Shown here piece by piece: positions 20,223 through 28,039 of a DNA stretch of 64,000 nucleotides. Position 1 is the first letter of the stretch. Each line of letters begins with the position of its first letter. Under the pieces are notes generated by a model. The model worked only from the letters and a program-made list of their open reading frames with translations, was not told the DNA's origin and ran no database searches. The position numbers and the translations under genes were made by a program. Origin of the DNA: Microvirga terricola (GTDB lineage: Bacteria; Pseudomonadota; Alphaproteobacteria; Rhizobiales; Beijerinckiaceae); assembly GCF_011777495.1 (NCBI RefSeq), contig NZ_JAATJS010000003.1:372001-436000 (forward strand), given 5' to 3'.

Positions 20223-20639
20223 TTATCGAGCCTCCTCCACAGAGAGGACCTCGAGGCGATGAATCTCGCCTGTCCGAGTCGGCCAGGAGATCGATTGGCC
20301 CTCGGAGAGACCGATCAACGCGGCGCCGATCGGCGTCATCACCGAAATCCGCTTCTCGGCGATGTTCGCCTCCTCGGGGAAAACCAGGGTCACGCGCTCG
20401 GTCCGGCCCGTCTGCTCATCGCGGAAGGTGAGCGTCGTCCCCATGGTCACGAGCTTGGAGGGAATACGGCTCGACGGCACGATTTTCGCGCGATCGAGCT
20501 CGGTGGCCAGATAATCGGCCACTTCCGGCATCCGCTCAGTGGCGGCGTCGGCGAGGCGGGAGAGGCGGGCGTAATCGTCCTCCGTCAGGACAATCTTCGG
20601 CTTGCGGTTGGAAATGGGTTTGGTGAAAACGTTGGTCAT
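20223..20639 (-). CDS. rnk: Rnk-like regulator (GreA/GreB C-terminal fold)
   Basis: A 138-residue protein with the C-terminal GreA/GreB domain (TRTGEIHRLEVLSV) preceded by ISVMTPIGAALIGLSEGQSISWP, typical of Rnk (regulator of nucleoside diphosphate kinase). The N-terminal coiled-coil is short, unlike true Gre factors. The ATG at 20639 was chosen because the upstream open frame is Pro/Arg-rich and not family-like. Rnk binds RNA polymerase in other bacteria; this role is inferred here. Confidence 0.87.
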   Translation of the reverse strand: MTNVFTKPISNRKPKIVLTEDDYARLSRLADAATERMPEVADYLATELDRAKIVPSSRIPSKLVTMGTTLTFRDEQTGRTERVTLVFPEEANIAEKRISVMTPIGAALIGLSEGQSISWPTRTGEIHRLEVLSVEEAR

Positions 20640-20944
20640 TGCTTTCGCTCGAACGCAGAACCCGCGCCCGCCCGCGACTTCCGGGGCAGGGCGACAGAAA
20701 AATCGGATGGGGATGGTGGCATGACCCGAGCAGGGGTGCGCAAACGGCACCGCTCACTCGGGCTACGAATGTGCGATGAGTTGCCCTGCGGAGCGCAGGC
20801 CTCGGCAATATGGCGCGAAATGACTCATGAGCGCGATGGTAGTCGGGGGGCTGACATTGTCAATTCCGGACGGGGAAAGCGACCCGGCGGCTGAAAGGCA
20901 TTGGACGATCCCAAGGCTCGTCCCCATCCATGACGCAAACGGGA
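20640..20944. other. Intergenic region between rnk and tRNA-Ser
   Basis: About 305 bp without a convincing gene. It should hold the rnk promoter on the minus strand; no motif there is strong enough to mark. Confidence 0.4.
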
Positions 20945-20973
20945 TTGACGCCCCAAGGCCGAAACCGTAAGAA
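20945..20973 (+). promoter_or_regulatory. Promoter of tRNA-Ser
   Basis: TTGACG (20945-20950), a 17-bp spacer, and TAAGAA (20968-20973) end ten bases before the tRNA. Confidence 0.5.
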
Positions 20974-20983
20974 CGCGACCACT

Positions 20984-21074
20984 GGAGACGTGGCCGAGAG
21001 GCTGAAGGCACTCGTTTGCTAAATGAGCATACCCCAAAAGGGTATCGAGGGTTCGAATCCCTCCGTCTCCGCCA
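20984..21074 (+). tRNA. tRNA-Ser (GCT)
   Basis: A 91-base class II tRNA with long variable arm (ATACCCC-AAAA-GGGTAT) and encoded CCA. Acceptor arms GGAGACG / CGTCTCC pair; the anticodon loop TTGCTAA gives GCT. The 3' end serves as the integration site of the adjacent island. Confidence 0.97.
21061..21074 (+). other. Left attachment site (att) at the tRNA-Ser 3' end
   Basis: CTCCGTCTCCGCCA, the tRNA 3' end, recurs with one mismatch at 24293-24306. The two copies bracket the integrase fragment and its cargo. Confidence 0.6.
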
Positions 21075-21154
21075 CCCATTTTCTTGAAAAATCCTTATTT
21101 TGCAAGGCTTTTGTGGCCTAGCTTGACACTTTTCCCGCGCGCGTGTCAGAAATT

Positions 21155-21175
21155 CGTCCAACAAAACGCCCAACA
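21155..21175 (+). repeat. Tandem 9-mer, possible integrase arm-type site (left)
   Basis: CGTCCAACA, then AAA, then CGCCCAACA; the same arrangement occurs at 24198-24218 with one base difference. It lies 80 bp inside the left att site. Confidence 0.55.
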
Positions 21176-21188
21176 CGCGGGCATCCAA

Positions 21189-21650
21189 TTGGCCGATTAT
21201 CTGACCAACCGAGACGGCATTTGGCACTACGTCCGCCGCGTCCCCGAAGAGTTTAAGAGCCTTGACCTCCGGGGTATCGTCAAACTGTCTACGAAGATCC
21301 GCGTAGTTGACGATCCGAGGGCGGTCAGGGCCAGCAAAGTCGCGGCCCGTCTGAACGCTGAAACCGAAGCCTATTGGCGCGGGCTCGTGGACGGGCAATC
21401 TCTTGAGGCGCGTACCCGCTATATGGAGGCTAGACGCCGCGCTCGCTCCCTGGGGTTCGATTACGCCACGGTTCCAGATCTGGTTGACCGCCCGATTGCC
21501 GATCTCCTTGAGCGGTTCGAGCGTCTCATGGCCGACAGGCGAGCCACCTTCCAGCGCAGGACAGAAATCTTGAAACCCCAAGTGCTTCGTGTAATACAAC
21601 GGGGCATAAGCAGACGCGCGCAAACTTGGCAGTGCGTTAGGGGAAAGAGC
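21189..21650 (+). pseudogene. Truncated tyrosine integrase (N-terminal part only)
   Basis: The frame encodes the N-terminal DUF6538 and arm-binding region of a phage/island integrase: YLTNRDGIWHYVRRVPEEF, LRGIVKLSTKIRVVDDPRAVRASKVAARLNAETEAYW, then PIADLLERFERLMADR. The core-binding and catalytic domains with the R-H-R-Y residues are missing: homology fades near 21580, and another gene begins at 21652. Position directly after tRNA-Ser fits an integrase. It must be inactive, so the island is probably fixed. Confidence 0.75.
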
Positions 21651-21651
21651 A

Positions 21652-22674
21652 ATGGCGCAGGGTGTTACTTTCGAAGCGCAGTTAAGCCGTAGCTCATACA
21701 AGCAATATTTCCTTGTATCGCTGATTATAGCGACAGCTCTGCCGACCTTTGCGTTCATTCTGAACTACCATGTCTTTGGTCAGACATTCTCGCCGGTCGC
21801 ATTTTTCCTGTCTATTATCTTGATTATGTCGGGTGCCCACGTCTGGTTGACGCTCGCATACTACCTCGACAAGCACTGGCTATCCTTCTTTGCAACCCGC
21901 CCCTTGATCTTCTTCGGCGGGCCAGCGGCGATCATTGCCGGGACAATCCTCCTGATCGCTGGCACTCCGCTCGTGATCGGTGCGACCGTTATGTACGCGG
22001 CCACGTTCCTGAATATCTGGCACCACAGCAAGCAGAATTGGGGAATCTTGGCCATGGTGGGCAAGATCCGCGGCTCGAATATTGCCGCGCTCCGGGTTCC
22101 TGTTGTGTGGGCTTGGCCGTTCTTTATGATTCCTTGGGCGCAGTTCGTGCCTGAGGTCAAGGCCGCGATCCCAGGAGACATCCTCGCGAACTCGGCCATG
22201 GCGTCAGGGTTGGCCTACCTGGTATTCTTCGCCTACTACCTCGTGAAGAGCGGGGTTCTCGCTAAGCGTGATCCGTCCATCCTCCTCTTCATCGCAGTGA
22301 TCGCGGCCTACTTCATCCCGACCGCGATGTTCAACAGCTCCTATATGCTGATGGCTTTTCCGGCCGCGCATGCATTGCAGTATTACATCATCGTCCTAGC
22401 TTCCTTGGCCCTCCGCGAACGTAAGAAGGCGCGGACGGTTGGCATCCTGAGCTCGATTGCCATCGCTTCCGCCCTACTCATCGGTTTGACTGTGACCGCT
22501 TGGCTGGTGGTTAAGGTCAGTGCCGGCGGAAATGTGTGGGCAGAGGGACCGGTTCGCATTGGATTGGGGGTGCTCTACGGGGTAAACCTCCTGCACTTCT
22601 ACCTCGATGCGTTCATCTGGAAGTTCTCGGACAAGCAGGTTCGCGAGCAGCACGGCGAAGCTTTCGCTTTCTGA
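21652..22674 (+). CDS. Multi-spanning membrane protein of unknown function (island cargo)
   Basis: A 340-residue integral membrane protein with roughly eight to nine hydrophobic segments. Polar residues suitable for an active site lie at membrane edges: NIWHHSKQNWGI near residue 125, and LLHFYLDAFIWKFSD near the C terminus (H-x3-D-x2-IW pattern). This His/Asp pair suggests a membrane enzyme, perhaps a lipid hydroxylase or transferase, but I cannot name the family. Its stop codon is one base before the start of the acyltransferase gene, so the two are translationally coupled. The gene follows the integrase fragment and is part of the tRNA-Ser island. Confidence 0.8.
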   Translation: MAQGVTFEAQLSRSSYKQYFLVSLIIATALPTFAFILNYHVFGQTFSPVAFFLSIILIMSGAHVWLTLAYYLDKHWLSFFATRPLIFFGGPAAIIAGTILLIAGTPLVIGATVMYAATFLNIWHHSKQNWGILAMVGKIRGSNIAALRVPVVWAWPFFMIPWAQFVPEVKAAIPGDILANSAMASGLAYLVFFAYYLVKSGVLAKRDPSILLFIAVIAAYFIPTAMFNSSYMLMAFPAAHALQYYIIVLASLALRERKKARTVGILSSIAIASALLIGLTVTAWLVVKVSAGGNVWAEGPVRIGLGVLYGVNLLHFYLDAFIWKFSDKQVREQHGEAFAF

Positions 22675-22675
22675 C

Positions 22676-23806
22676 ATGCAACAGCTCGGAGCGGCGCCGA
22701 AAGGCCACATCGACGATATCGACTATCTGCGTGGTCTCGCGATCTTCCTGACAGGAATCGCACATCTAGGCCTTGGGATGCCTAGCGTATCGCCCCTTTA
22801 CATGTGGGTGATCACACATGCGCAGTTCTGGGGCGGGGTGTATTTGTTCTTCGTGATCTCGGGGTTCGTGATCAGTCGAGCGTTCCTTGTGACCTTTGAG
22901 GAAGCCCGATCCGGAGAGGCTTTCCGAGCGGCCTGGAAGGCGTTCTACGTCCGGCGGTTCTTCCGGATCGTCCCGACAGCTTTGTTCTGGATCTTCGTGA
23001 CCCTTCTATTTGCCGTTGTTTTCAATACGCACGGCAGCTTCGGGCCGCTGCGGGGCAACATCATTCAGGCGCTGTCCGCAGCGCTCTTTGTCTATAATTT
23101 CTACATCCCGAACTGGACAGCGACCTTCGGCGTGTTTTGGTCCCTCGCTCTTGAGGAACAGTTCTATCTAGTGTTCCCGCTCCTGAGCTGGCTGCCGTCG
23201 CGGTGGCGGCTACCGCTCTTGGTCCTGCCGATCATCGCGTTCTTCTTCGTGCACCGGCCCGCCGGGACCTATCCCGTGTTCTTTCCCTTGGACACGCTCT
23301 GCTATGGTGTCCTTATTGCGCTGTTCCATCGTAGCGGCCTGCGGGATCGGTTCGAGCCGCGATTCCTTCAGATTGCTGCACTGCGCTATTTGAACATTGC
23401 TCTGTCGATCCTCGGGCTGATCCTGATCCCGCAGCTATGTCAGAATGTCACGAGCGGCACGAGCTTGATGACGCTGGTGTGCGTGTGGATCATTTTCTGT
23501 TCCTCATACGACAAGGGCTACATGATCCCGCCAGCGGCTGGCTGGATGCGCGGTATGGGCAAGGTTTCGTTTTCCGCGTACCTCTGTCACATGCCAGCCT
23601 TCCTGGTTGCTCGCGAGGCGGCGATCTCCCTTGGCGCGTCATTCTCGCTCTCTGATCAGGTAAAGAACCTTGTGGCAGTCGTTTTCGGCGTCAGCCTCGC
23701 ATCCGCCATGAGCGTCCTATCTTACCGCTTCATCGAGAGCCCCAGTCGGCGCATCAGCCGCGGAACCGCGGTTCCCTCAAGACTCGAGCTCTCTGCGGCT
23801 GAATAG
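22676..23806 (+). CDS. Acyltransferase 3 family membrane protein
   Basis: O-acyltransferase (OafA/NodX/ExoZ type) of 376 residues with about ten membrane helices. The family start is clear: IDDIDYLRGLAIFLTGIAHLG, with YVRRFFRIVPTALFW and SLALEEQFYLVFPLL. The ATG at 22676 lies one base after the previous stop. Such enzymes acetylate or succinylate surface polysaccharides or lipids. Coupled with the upstream membrane protein, it probably modifies the same unknown surface molecule. Confidence 0.9.
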   Translation: MQQLGAAPKGHIDDIDYLRGLAIFLTGIAHLGLGMPSVSPLYMWVITHAQFWGGVYLFFVISGFVISRAFLVTFEEARSGEAFRAAWKAFYVRRFFRIVPTALFWIFVTLLFAVVFNTHGSFGPLRGNIIQALSAALFVYNFYIPNWTATFGVFWSLALEEQFYLVFPLLSWLPSRWRLPLLVLPIIAFFFVHRPAGTYPVFFPLDTLCYGVLIALFHRSGLRDRFEPRFLQIAALRYLNIALSILGLILIPQLCQNVTSGTSLMTLVCVWIIFCSSYDKGYMIPPAAGWMRGMGKVSFSAYLCHMPAFLVAREAAISLGASFSLSDQVKNLVAVVFGVSLASAMSVLSYRFIESPSRRISRGTAVPSRLELSAAE

Positions 23807-23813
23807 GCATTAT

Positions 23814-24125
23814 CTACTCCCCCTGTTCTTTGGAGAGAGCGGCGCGGTACTTCGCCAAAAGCGCTTCGACTCGTTCCTCACTGAACTCGGTCCCGGCCCA
23901 TTGCTCAAATGCGTGCATGATCTCGTGCATCATGCTTTCGGGAATGAAGTAGGGAACCTCAGAGGCGGGGATGTCGCCGGTCGCGACCGTGGCAAGAATG
24001 CTGCCGAGGTTCAGTACGCAGAACGCCCGCGCCTGAGGGGCCGGGGTTGTCGCGCCAGGGAGGAAGGCCGCGAAGCCCGGTATCCAGTCTTGTTGATGGA
24101 ATTCAATAACCGGAAGCGGCGTCAT
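23814..24125 (-). CDS. Small HExxH-motif protein, phage-like
   Basis: A 103-residue protein with HEIMH (zinc metallopeptidase-type HExxH) followed by FEQWAGTEFSEERVEALLAKYR. Similar short proteins occur in alphaproteobacterial prophages with no assigned function. A GGGAGGGG precedes the ATG at 24125; a GTG one codon earlier is an alternative. It is convergent with the acyltransferase gene and lies within the island. There is no signal peptide. Whether it cleaves protein is unknown. Confidence 0.7.
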   Translation of the reverse strand: MTPLPVIEFHQQDWIPGFAAFLPGATTPAPQARAFCVLNLGSILATVATGDIPASEVPYFIPESMMHEIMHAFEQWAGTEFSEERVEALLAKYRAALSKEQGE

Positions 24126-24197
24126 CACACCCCTCCCATAACAAGAAAGGGAAGGGCGGGAAGGGTGGCGAATCTGCTCATTTTGGCCCCTCGAAAA

Positions 24198-24218
24198 CGT
24201 CCAACAAAACGTCCAACA
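24198..24218 (+). repeat. Tandem 9-mer, possible integrase arm-type site (right)
   Basis: CGTCCAACA-AAA-CGTCCAACA, an almost exact copy of 21155-21175. It lies 74 bp inside the right att site. Confidence 0.55.
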
Positions 24219-24292
24219 TGGAGGAAGCCAATCGAGCCTAGTTTCCTTGCAGAATAACGGTCTCGTGCAAAGCTTGGCTGGTATTTGACGGA

Positions 24293-24306
24293 CTCCGACT
24301 CCGCCA
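24293..24306 (+). other. Right attachment site (degenerate tRNA-Ser 3' end)
   Basis: CTCCGACTCCGCCA matches the tRNA-Ser 3' end at 13 of 14 positions. No tRNA body precedes it, as expected of an attR copy. Confidence 0.55.
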
Positions 24307-24992
24307 ATTCATTCCAGTAAGTATCTGATTTTTAAGGGCTTTGCCTGGCATGTTGCCGTCGGGCCCGACATCGACCCCGGCAGGCTTGCCGCGTTCGAAA
24401 GGTGGCTGTCCCAGCAAAGTCCTGTCACTGGCGATTGACGGATCGCATTAACGTCACAGGCTGTGGCGAGACGGTCCGATTCGAGTTTCCCTGTGTCGAA
24501 GAAAGCATCGATCTGGTGAGATCGATAAGGTCCCCTCTTGGCAGAACGGTCGGGTGCATGATGCACTGCTCGCGTTCTTCGAGCGAGAGACAGTGTGTCG
24601 CTGCCATGATCCCTACGTCCAGGCGCAACGTGATCTCTCCCCTGTAACATGGCTGATGACGGCCAATTCGCTCGACGAGATCTTCGCGACTCCGCGGGAT
24701 CATTCGATTTCCTGAGCCGAGGCGAAAGGATCTACCGGCACTGAATCGCTAGATGCCACTGGATCATGAGCGATATTCGGAATGGCACAGGTTAACGGTA
24801 CAAGGCGTCCAGCCGCAGTTGCGAACTCCTCTGTGGAGGCGGCACGGAATTTCCAGTATCTCTAATTCCTTTGGGTGCAGGATTTCACGTTTTCAAGGGA
24901 GGTAACGCGAATTTTCAACTGGGCTTATCTTGCGGCAAGCGATATCTGGGCATCATTACTTTGAATGATACTCGGACTGGACTGAGGCTCGC
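24307..24992. other. Gene-poor stretch right of the island
   Basis: About 690 bp without an intact gene. It holds a decayed AAA+ ATPase fragment (about 24500-24715). The remainder shows only short frames that look like noise. Confidence 0.5.
24521..24715 (+). pseudogene. Fragment of an AAA+ (Lon-like) ATPase
   Basis: One frame reads EIDKVPSWQNGRVHDALLAF, then FERETVCRC, DPYVQAQRDLSPVTWLMTANSLDEI, before a stop. This matches the region from Walker B (DEIDK) through NGR.HDALL to the sensor segment (VTW..TAN.L) of AAA+ ATPases in the Lon-like group. The upstream part, with Walker A, is absent, and the Walker B start is altered (GEIDK). It is a gene remnant, perhaps disrupted by the island insertion or by later deletion. 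Confidence 0.5.
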
Positions 24993-26969
24993 ATGCAGAG
25001 TGCCGTCCATCGTGGAACGCCGTCGCTGCGCTATTTGCTCGCATGGGACGTCATAGCAATCACTCCATTGCTTTTCTTGCCGGTGTGGCGAGCCGGTCTG
25101 CCGCTTTGGCACCTGCCGCGGGCGCAATGGCTGCCGTTCCTGTGCCTTGTAGCGGCGTTTCTTCTCAGTGCAGCCATCGCGGCCTCCTTCCATAGGCTGG
25201 CGCGGTGGCAGGCTGCCCCTCTGGCGGCTGTCTGCACCGCGGCGGTGTTCGGACTTGTGCTGCTCGGCTTCTTCCTTAAGGGCACCGACTATTCCCGCGC
25301 GATCACGCTGACTATGTTCGCCTGCGCCGTGCTGTTGGTTCCCGCGCCCTATGTGGTGGGACCCTCGCGGCACCGGGCTGCACTTGGTGCATTGATCGCT
25401 GCGGTGGCAGCGGGGCCCTACGCTCTCAGCCTTGCGGAGCAGGCGTCGTCGCGCCAGGCCAGCTTGATCAAGACGGAATACTACAATCTCGAAGTTGATA
25501 CGTACTCCAGCGCCATTCCACATCCGGTCGTGCAGGGCGGTGGCTTGGCGACGATCGGCGACCACTATCTGTTAGTGACCGGAGACGGTCGTTTCTACCT
25601 GTTCGGTTGGGGCACACCGGTCGAGCATCTCGCGGTCACACCGCTGCCATTCCGGGCTCCGATCAACGGCGACGCCTTCGCCCGCGCCGCTGGACGGCCA
25701 TGGGCCACCCCCGCCTCCTATGTCGATCCGGCGATCGAGTCCGGCCGCGCGGGCAGCGAAATCCTCAACAGTGAATGGTTCCGCGTGTACAGCGTGCTGG
25801 TTCAGGAGACCGGTGACGACGCACGACTTTTCGTTTCGCACAACTTCTGGCACTCCGACCGCGACTGCTGGACCGAACGCGTGTCGGTCCTGCAAGCGAA
25901 CCGTCAGGCGCTTCTTGCCGGCACAGCGGAAGCGGAATGGGAGACGCTCTACGAAACCCAGCCCTGTCTGCCCGTCACGGGACCGGATCGCCGCCACGGC
26001 ATTCCGTTTGTCGGCTATTTCGGTGGCGGCCGGATGGCCCTGCTCGATGCACAGACGCTGCTGTTGACCGTCGGCGACTTCGGGTTCGACGGTGCGGCCT
26101 CGACGAAGGCGCAGGCGCAGGACCCCTCCACGTCCTATGGCAAGACGATCGCGATCCGCATTGCTGACGGCCGGACCACACTCTTCACGCTAGGCCATCG
26201 CAATCCCGAAGGGCTCTCCATCGACTCTTCGGGCGTCATATGGTCCACGGAGCATGGTCCCCAAGGCGGCGACGAACTCAACCGCTTGGTGAGGGACGCC
26301 AATTATGGCTGGCCATACGCGACCTACGGCACCGACTACGCATCGTTCGCGTGGCCTCTCAACAAACCGGAAGCGGAATGGCACGCCTACCGGTCTCCGG
26401 TGTTCGCATGGGTTCCCTCCATTGCCGTCACCAATCTCATCGCGGTTGAACGGGACCTTTTCACGCAATGGCGCGGCGATCTGCTGATCGCGTCGCTCAA
26501 GGCCCAGACACTGTTCCGGGCCCGCATCCGCAACGGGCAGGTCGCCTATGTCGAACCCATCGTGATCGGCAGCCGGGTCCGCGATCTCGTCGAGGGGCAC
26601 GACGGTCGCATCGTCCTGTGGACGGACGACCACACGCTGATCTCGCTGCGCCCGAAGCAGAGCACAACCGGAGACGCGCTGTTTGCGGAGCGTTGCAACG
26701 GCTGCCATCAGTCCGTGCAGGTCAGCGGCAATCGGATTGGCCCGAGCCTATCCGGTGTCGTGGGGCGGCGGACCGCATCCCTGACGAACTACCCGGATTA
26801 CTCTTCGTGTCTTCGCCGATTGGGCGGCATGTGGACAGAAGAGCGCTTAGACGCATTCCTCACGGCGCCACGAGCCTTGTGCCCGGGAACTTCCATGGAT
26901 TTCGCGGGGATCGCCAGTCCATCGGAGCGATCCGCTATCATCCGGCACCTCGGCACGCTGCGCCATTAA
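24993..26969 (+). CDS. Membrane-anchored PQQ sugar dehydrogenase (GSDH) - cytochrome c fusion
   Basis: A 658-residue three-part protein. Residues 1-150 hold about five transmembrane helices. The middle is a soluble-glucose/sorbosone-dehydrogenase-type beta-propeller with family motifs LGHRNPEGLSID, STEHGPQGGDELN and DANYGWPYATYG, which binds PQQ. The C terminus is a class I cytochrome c with CNGCH haem site and a likely Met ligand in TSMDF. The layout suggests a periplasmic sugar or aldehyde oxidase that passes electrons through its own cytochrome to the respiratory chain. PQQ synthesis genes are not in the window. The substrate is unknown. Confidence 0.85.
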   Translation: MQSAVHRGTPSLRYLLAWDVIAITPLLFLPVWRAGLPLWHLPRAQWLPFLCLVAAFLLSAAIAASFHRLARWQAAPLAAVCTAAVFGLVLLGFFLKGTDYSRAITLTMFACAVLLVPAPYVVGPSRHRAALGALIAAVAAGPYALSLAEQASSRQASLIKTEYYNLEVDTYSSAIPHPVVQGGGLATIGDHYLLVTGDGRFYLFGWGTPVEHLAVTPLPFRAPINGDAFARAAGRPWATPASYVDPAIESGRAGSEILNSEWFRVYSVLVQETGDDARLFVSHNFWHSDRDCWTERVSVLQANRQALLAGTAEAEWETLYETQPCLPVTGPDRRHGIPFVGYFGGGRMALLDAQTLLLTVGDFGFDGAASTKAQAQDPSTSYGKTIAIRIADGRTTLFTLGHRNPEGLSIDSSGVIWSTEHGPQGGDELNRLVRDANYGWPYATYGTDYASFAWPLNKPEAEWHAYRSPVFAWVPSIAVTNLIAVERDLFTQWRGDLLIASLKAQTLFRARIRNGQVAYVEPIVIGSRVRDLVEGHDGRIVLWTDDHTLISLRPKQSTTGDALFAERCNGCHQSVQVSGNRIGPSLSGVVGRRTASLTNYPDYSSCLRRLGGMWTEERLDAFLTAPRALCPGTSMDFAGIASPSERSAIIRHLGTLRH

Positions 26970-27105
26970 GTGGATAGCGGCTACCCGAATTCAGGGATCC
27001 GATCGTTAGAAGATATGTTCAGTCGAGTTGCGATCCTCGTCGACCGTGATCGGGGGATTTCCATAGGTCTGGCAAGGTTCCCGGACGCTGCTGCTCTCTC
27101 ACGTA

Positions 27106-27134
27106 TTGACACGAAACAGGCGACGGCCTCTAAT
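27106..27134 (+). promoter_or_regulatory. Promoter of the chromate-resistance operon
   Basis: TTGACA (27106-27111), 17-bp spacer, TCTAAT (27129-27134). The first gene begins 80 bp downstream, leaving a leader with a small GGGGA/TCCCC hairpin. Confidence 0.6.
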
Positions 27135-27213
27135 CTCGCCATGGGGATTGCGGTCTCCCCACGAGGCGACATGCCCAAGTATCGCGTCCGGCTCTCTCAT
27201 GGGAGGACGCATC

Positions 27214-28038
27214 ATGTCGTCGATCAACACCATTTCCATCGATAAGCTTGCCCGTCTCATCGGCACGCCCAAGTGCCCGGTCCTCATCGATGTCCAGACC
27301 GATGAAGACTTCGCGGCCGATCCACGTTTGATCCCCGGTTCAATCCGGCGCCCCTGGTCCACAGCGTCCATCTGGGCTCAGGACTTTAAGAGCCAGTCGG
27401 CCGTTGTGATCTGCCAACAGGGTCTCAAACTCAGCCACGGCGTGGCAGCGTGGCTCCGTCATGCGGGCGTGCCGGCGGATTCTCTGGAAGGTGGAGCGCT
27501 GGCGTGGGCGCAGGCGGGGCTGCCGATGGTGCCTGAGGCCAAGGTGCCACCGCGCGACGAACACGGTCGGACGGTCTGGGTGACGCGATCTCGCCCCAAG
27601 ATCGATCGGATTGCGTGCCCTTGGCTCATTCGACGCTTCGTCGATCCTGCTGCGGTCTTCCTTTTCGTGCCGACATCCGAGGTGCCAGGAGTGGCGGATC
27701 GGTTCCGCGCGACGCCCTTTGACATCGAGGGCGAAGGCGTGTTCTGGAGTCACCGGGGCGAGATGTGCACCTTCGACACCATGGTCGAGGAATTCGGCCT
27801 CGCGACCGAACCGCTCTTGCGCTTAGCCACCATCGTGCGCGGCGCGGATACCGCTCGGCTCGACCTTGCGCCGGAGGCGCCGGGCCTGCTCGCGGCATCG
27901 CTCGGCCTTTCCCGAATGTACTCGGACGACTTGACTCAGCTCGAAGCGGGGATGGATCTCTACGATGCCTTCTACCGCTGGTGCCGTGATGCCGTCGATG
28001 AAACCCACAACTGGCCCGCGAAAAAATCGGGGGTCTGA
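27214..28038 (+). CDS. Rhodanese-ChrB fusion protein
   Basis: A 274-residue protein joining an N-terminal rhodanese domain (VLIDVQTDEDF... with the Cys loop ICQQGLKLS) to the C-terminal ChrB domain (VTRSRPKIDRIACPWLIRRFVDPAAVFLFVP, GEMCTFDTMVEEFGL). ChrB-type proteins accompany chromate transporters, and some sense chromate. The rhodanese Cys is intact, so the fusion could use a persulfide or reduce an oxyanion. The ATG at 27214 has GGGAGGACG upstream. It lies one base from chrA and is co-translated with it. Confidence 0.88.
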   Translation: MSSINTISIDKLARLIGTPKCPVLIDVQTDEDFAADPRLIPGSIRRPWSTASIWAQDFKSQSAVVICQQGLKLSHGVAAWLRHAGVPADSLEGGALAWAQAGLPMVPEAKVPPRDEHGRTVWVTRSRPKIDRIACPWLIRRFVDPAAVFLFVPTSEVPGVADRFRATPFDIEGEGVFWSHRGEMCTFDTMVEEFGLATEPLLRLATIVRGADTARLDLAPEAPGLLAASLGLSRMYSDDLTQLEAGMDLYDAFYRWCRDAVDETHNWPAKKSGV

Positions 28039-28039
28039 A

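Noticed and set aside
24125-24307. 60-codon minus-strand frame across the right island end
   Set aside because: Overlaps the att copy and repeat; no ribosome binding site or domain.
24309-24650. 113-codon frame on the minus strand right of the island
   Set aside because: Lies over the AAA+ remnant on the other strand and encodes no recognisable protein.
27135-27213. chrB leader as a riboswitch
   Set aside because: A small hairpin is present, but no match to riboswitch cores I know, including fluoride and manganese types.
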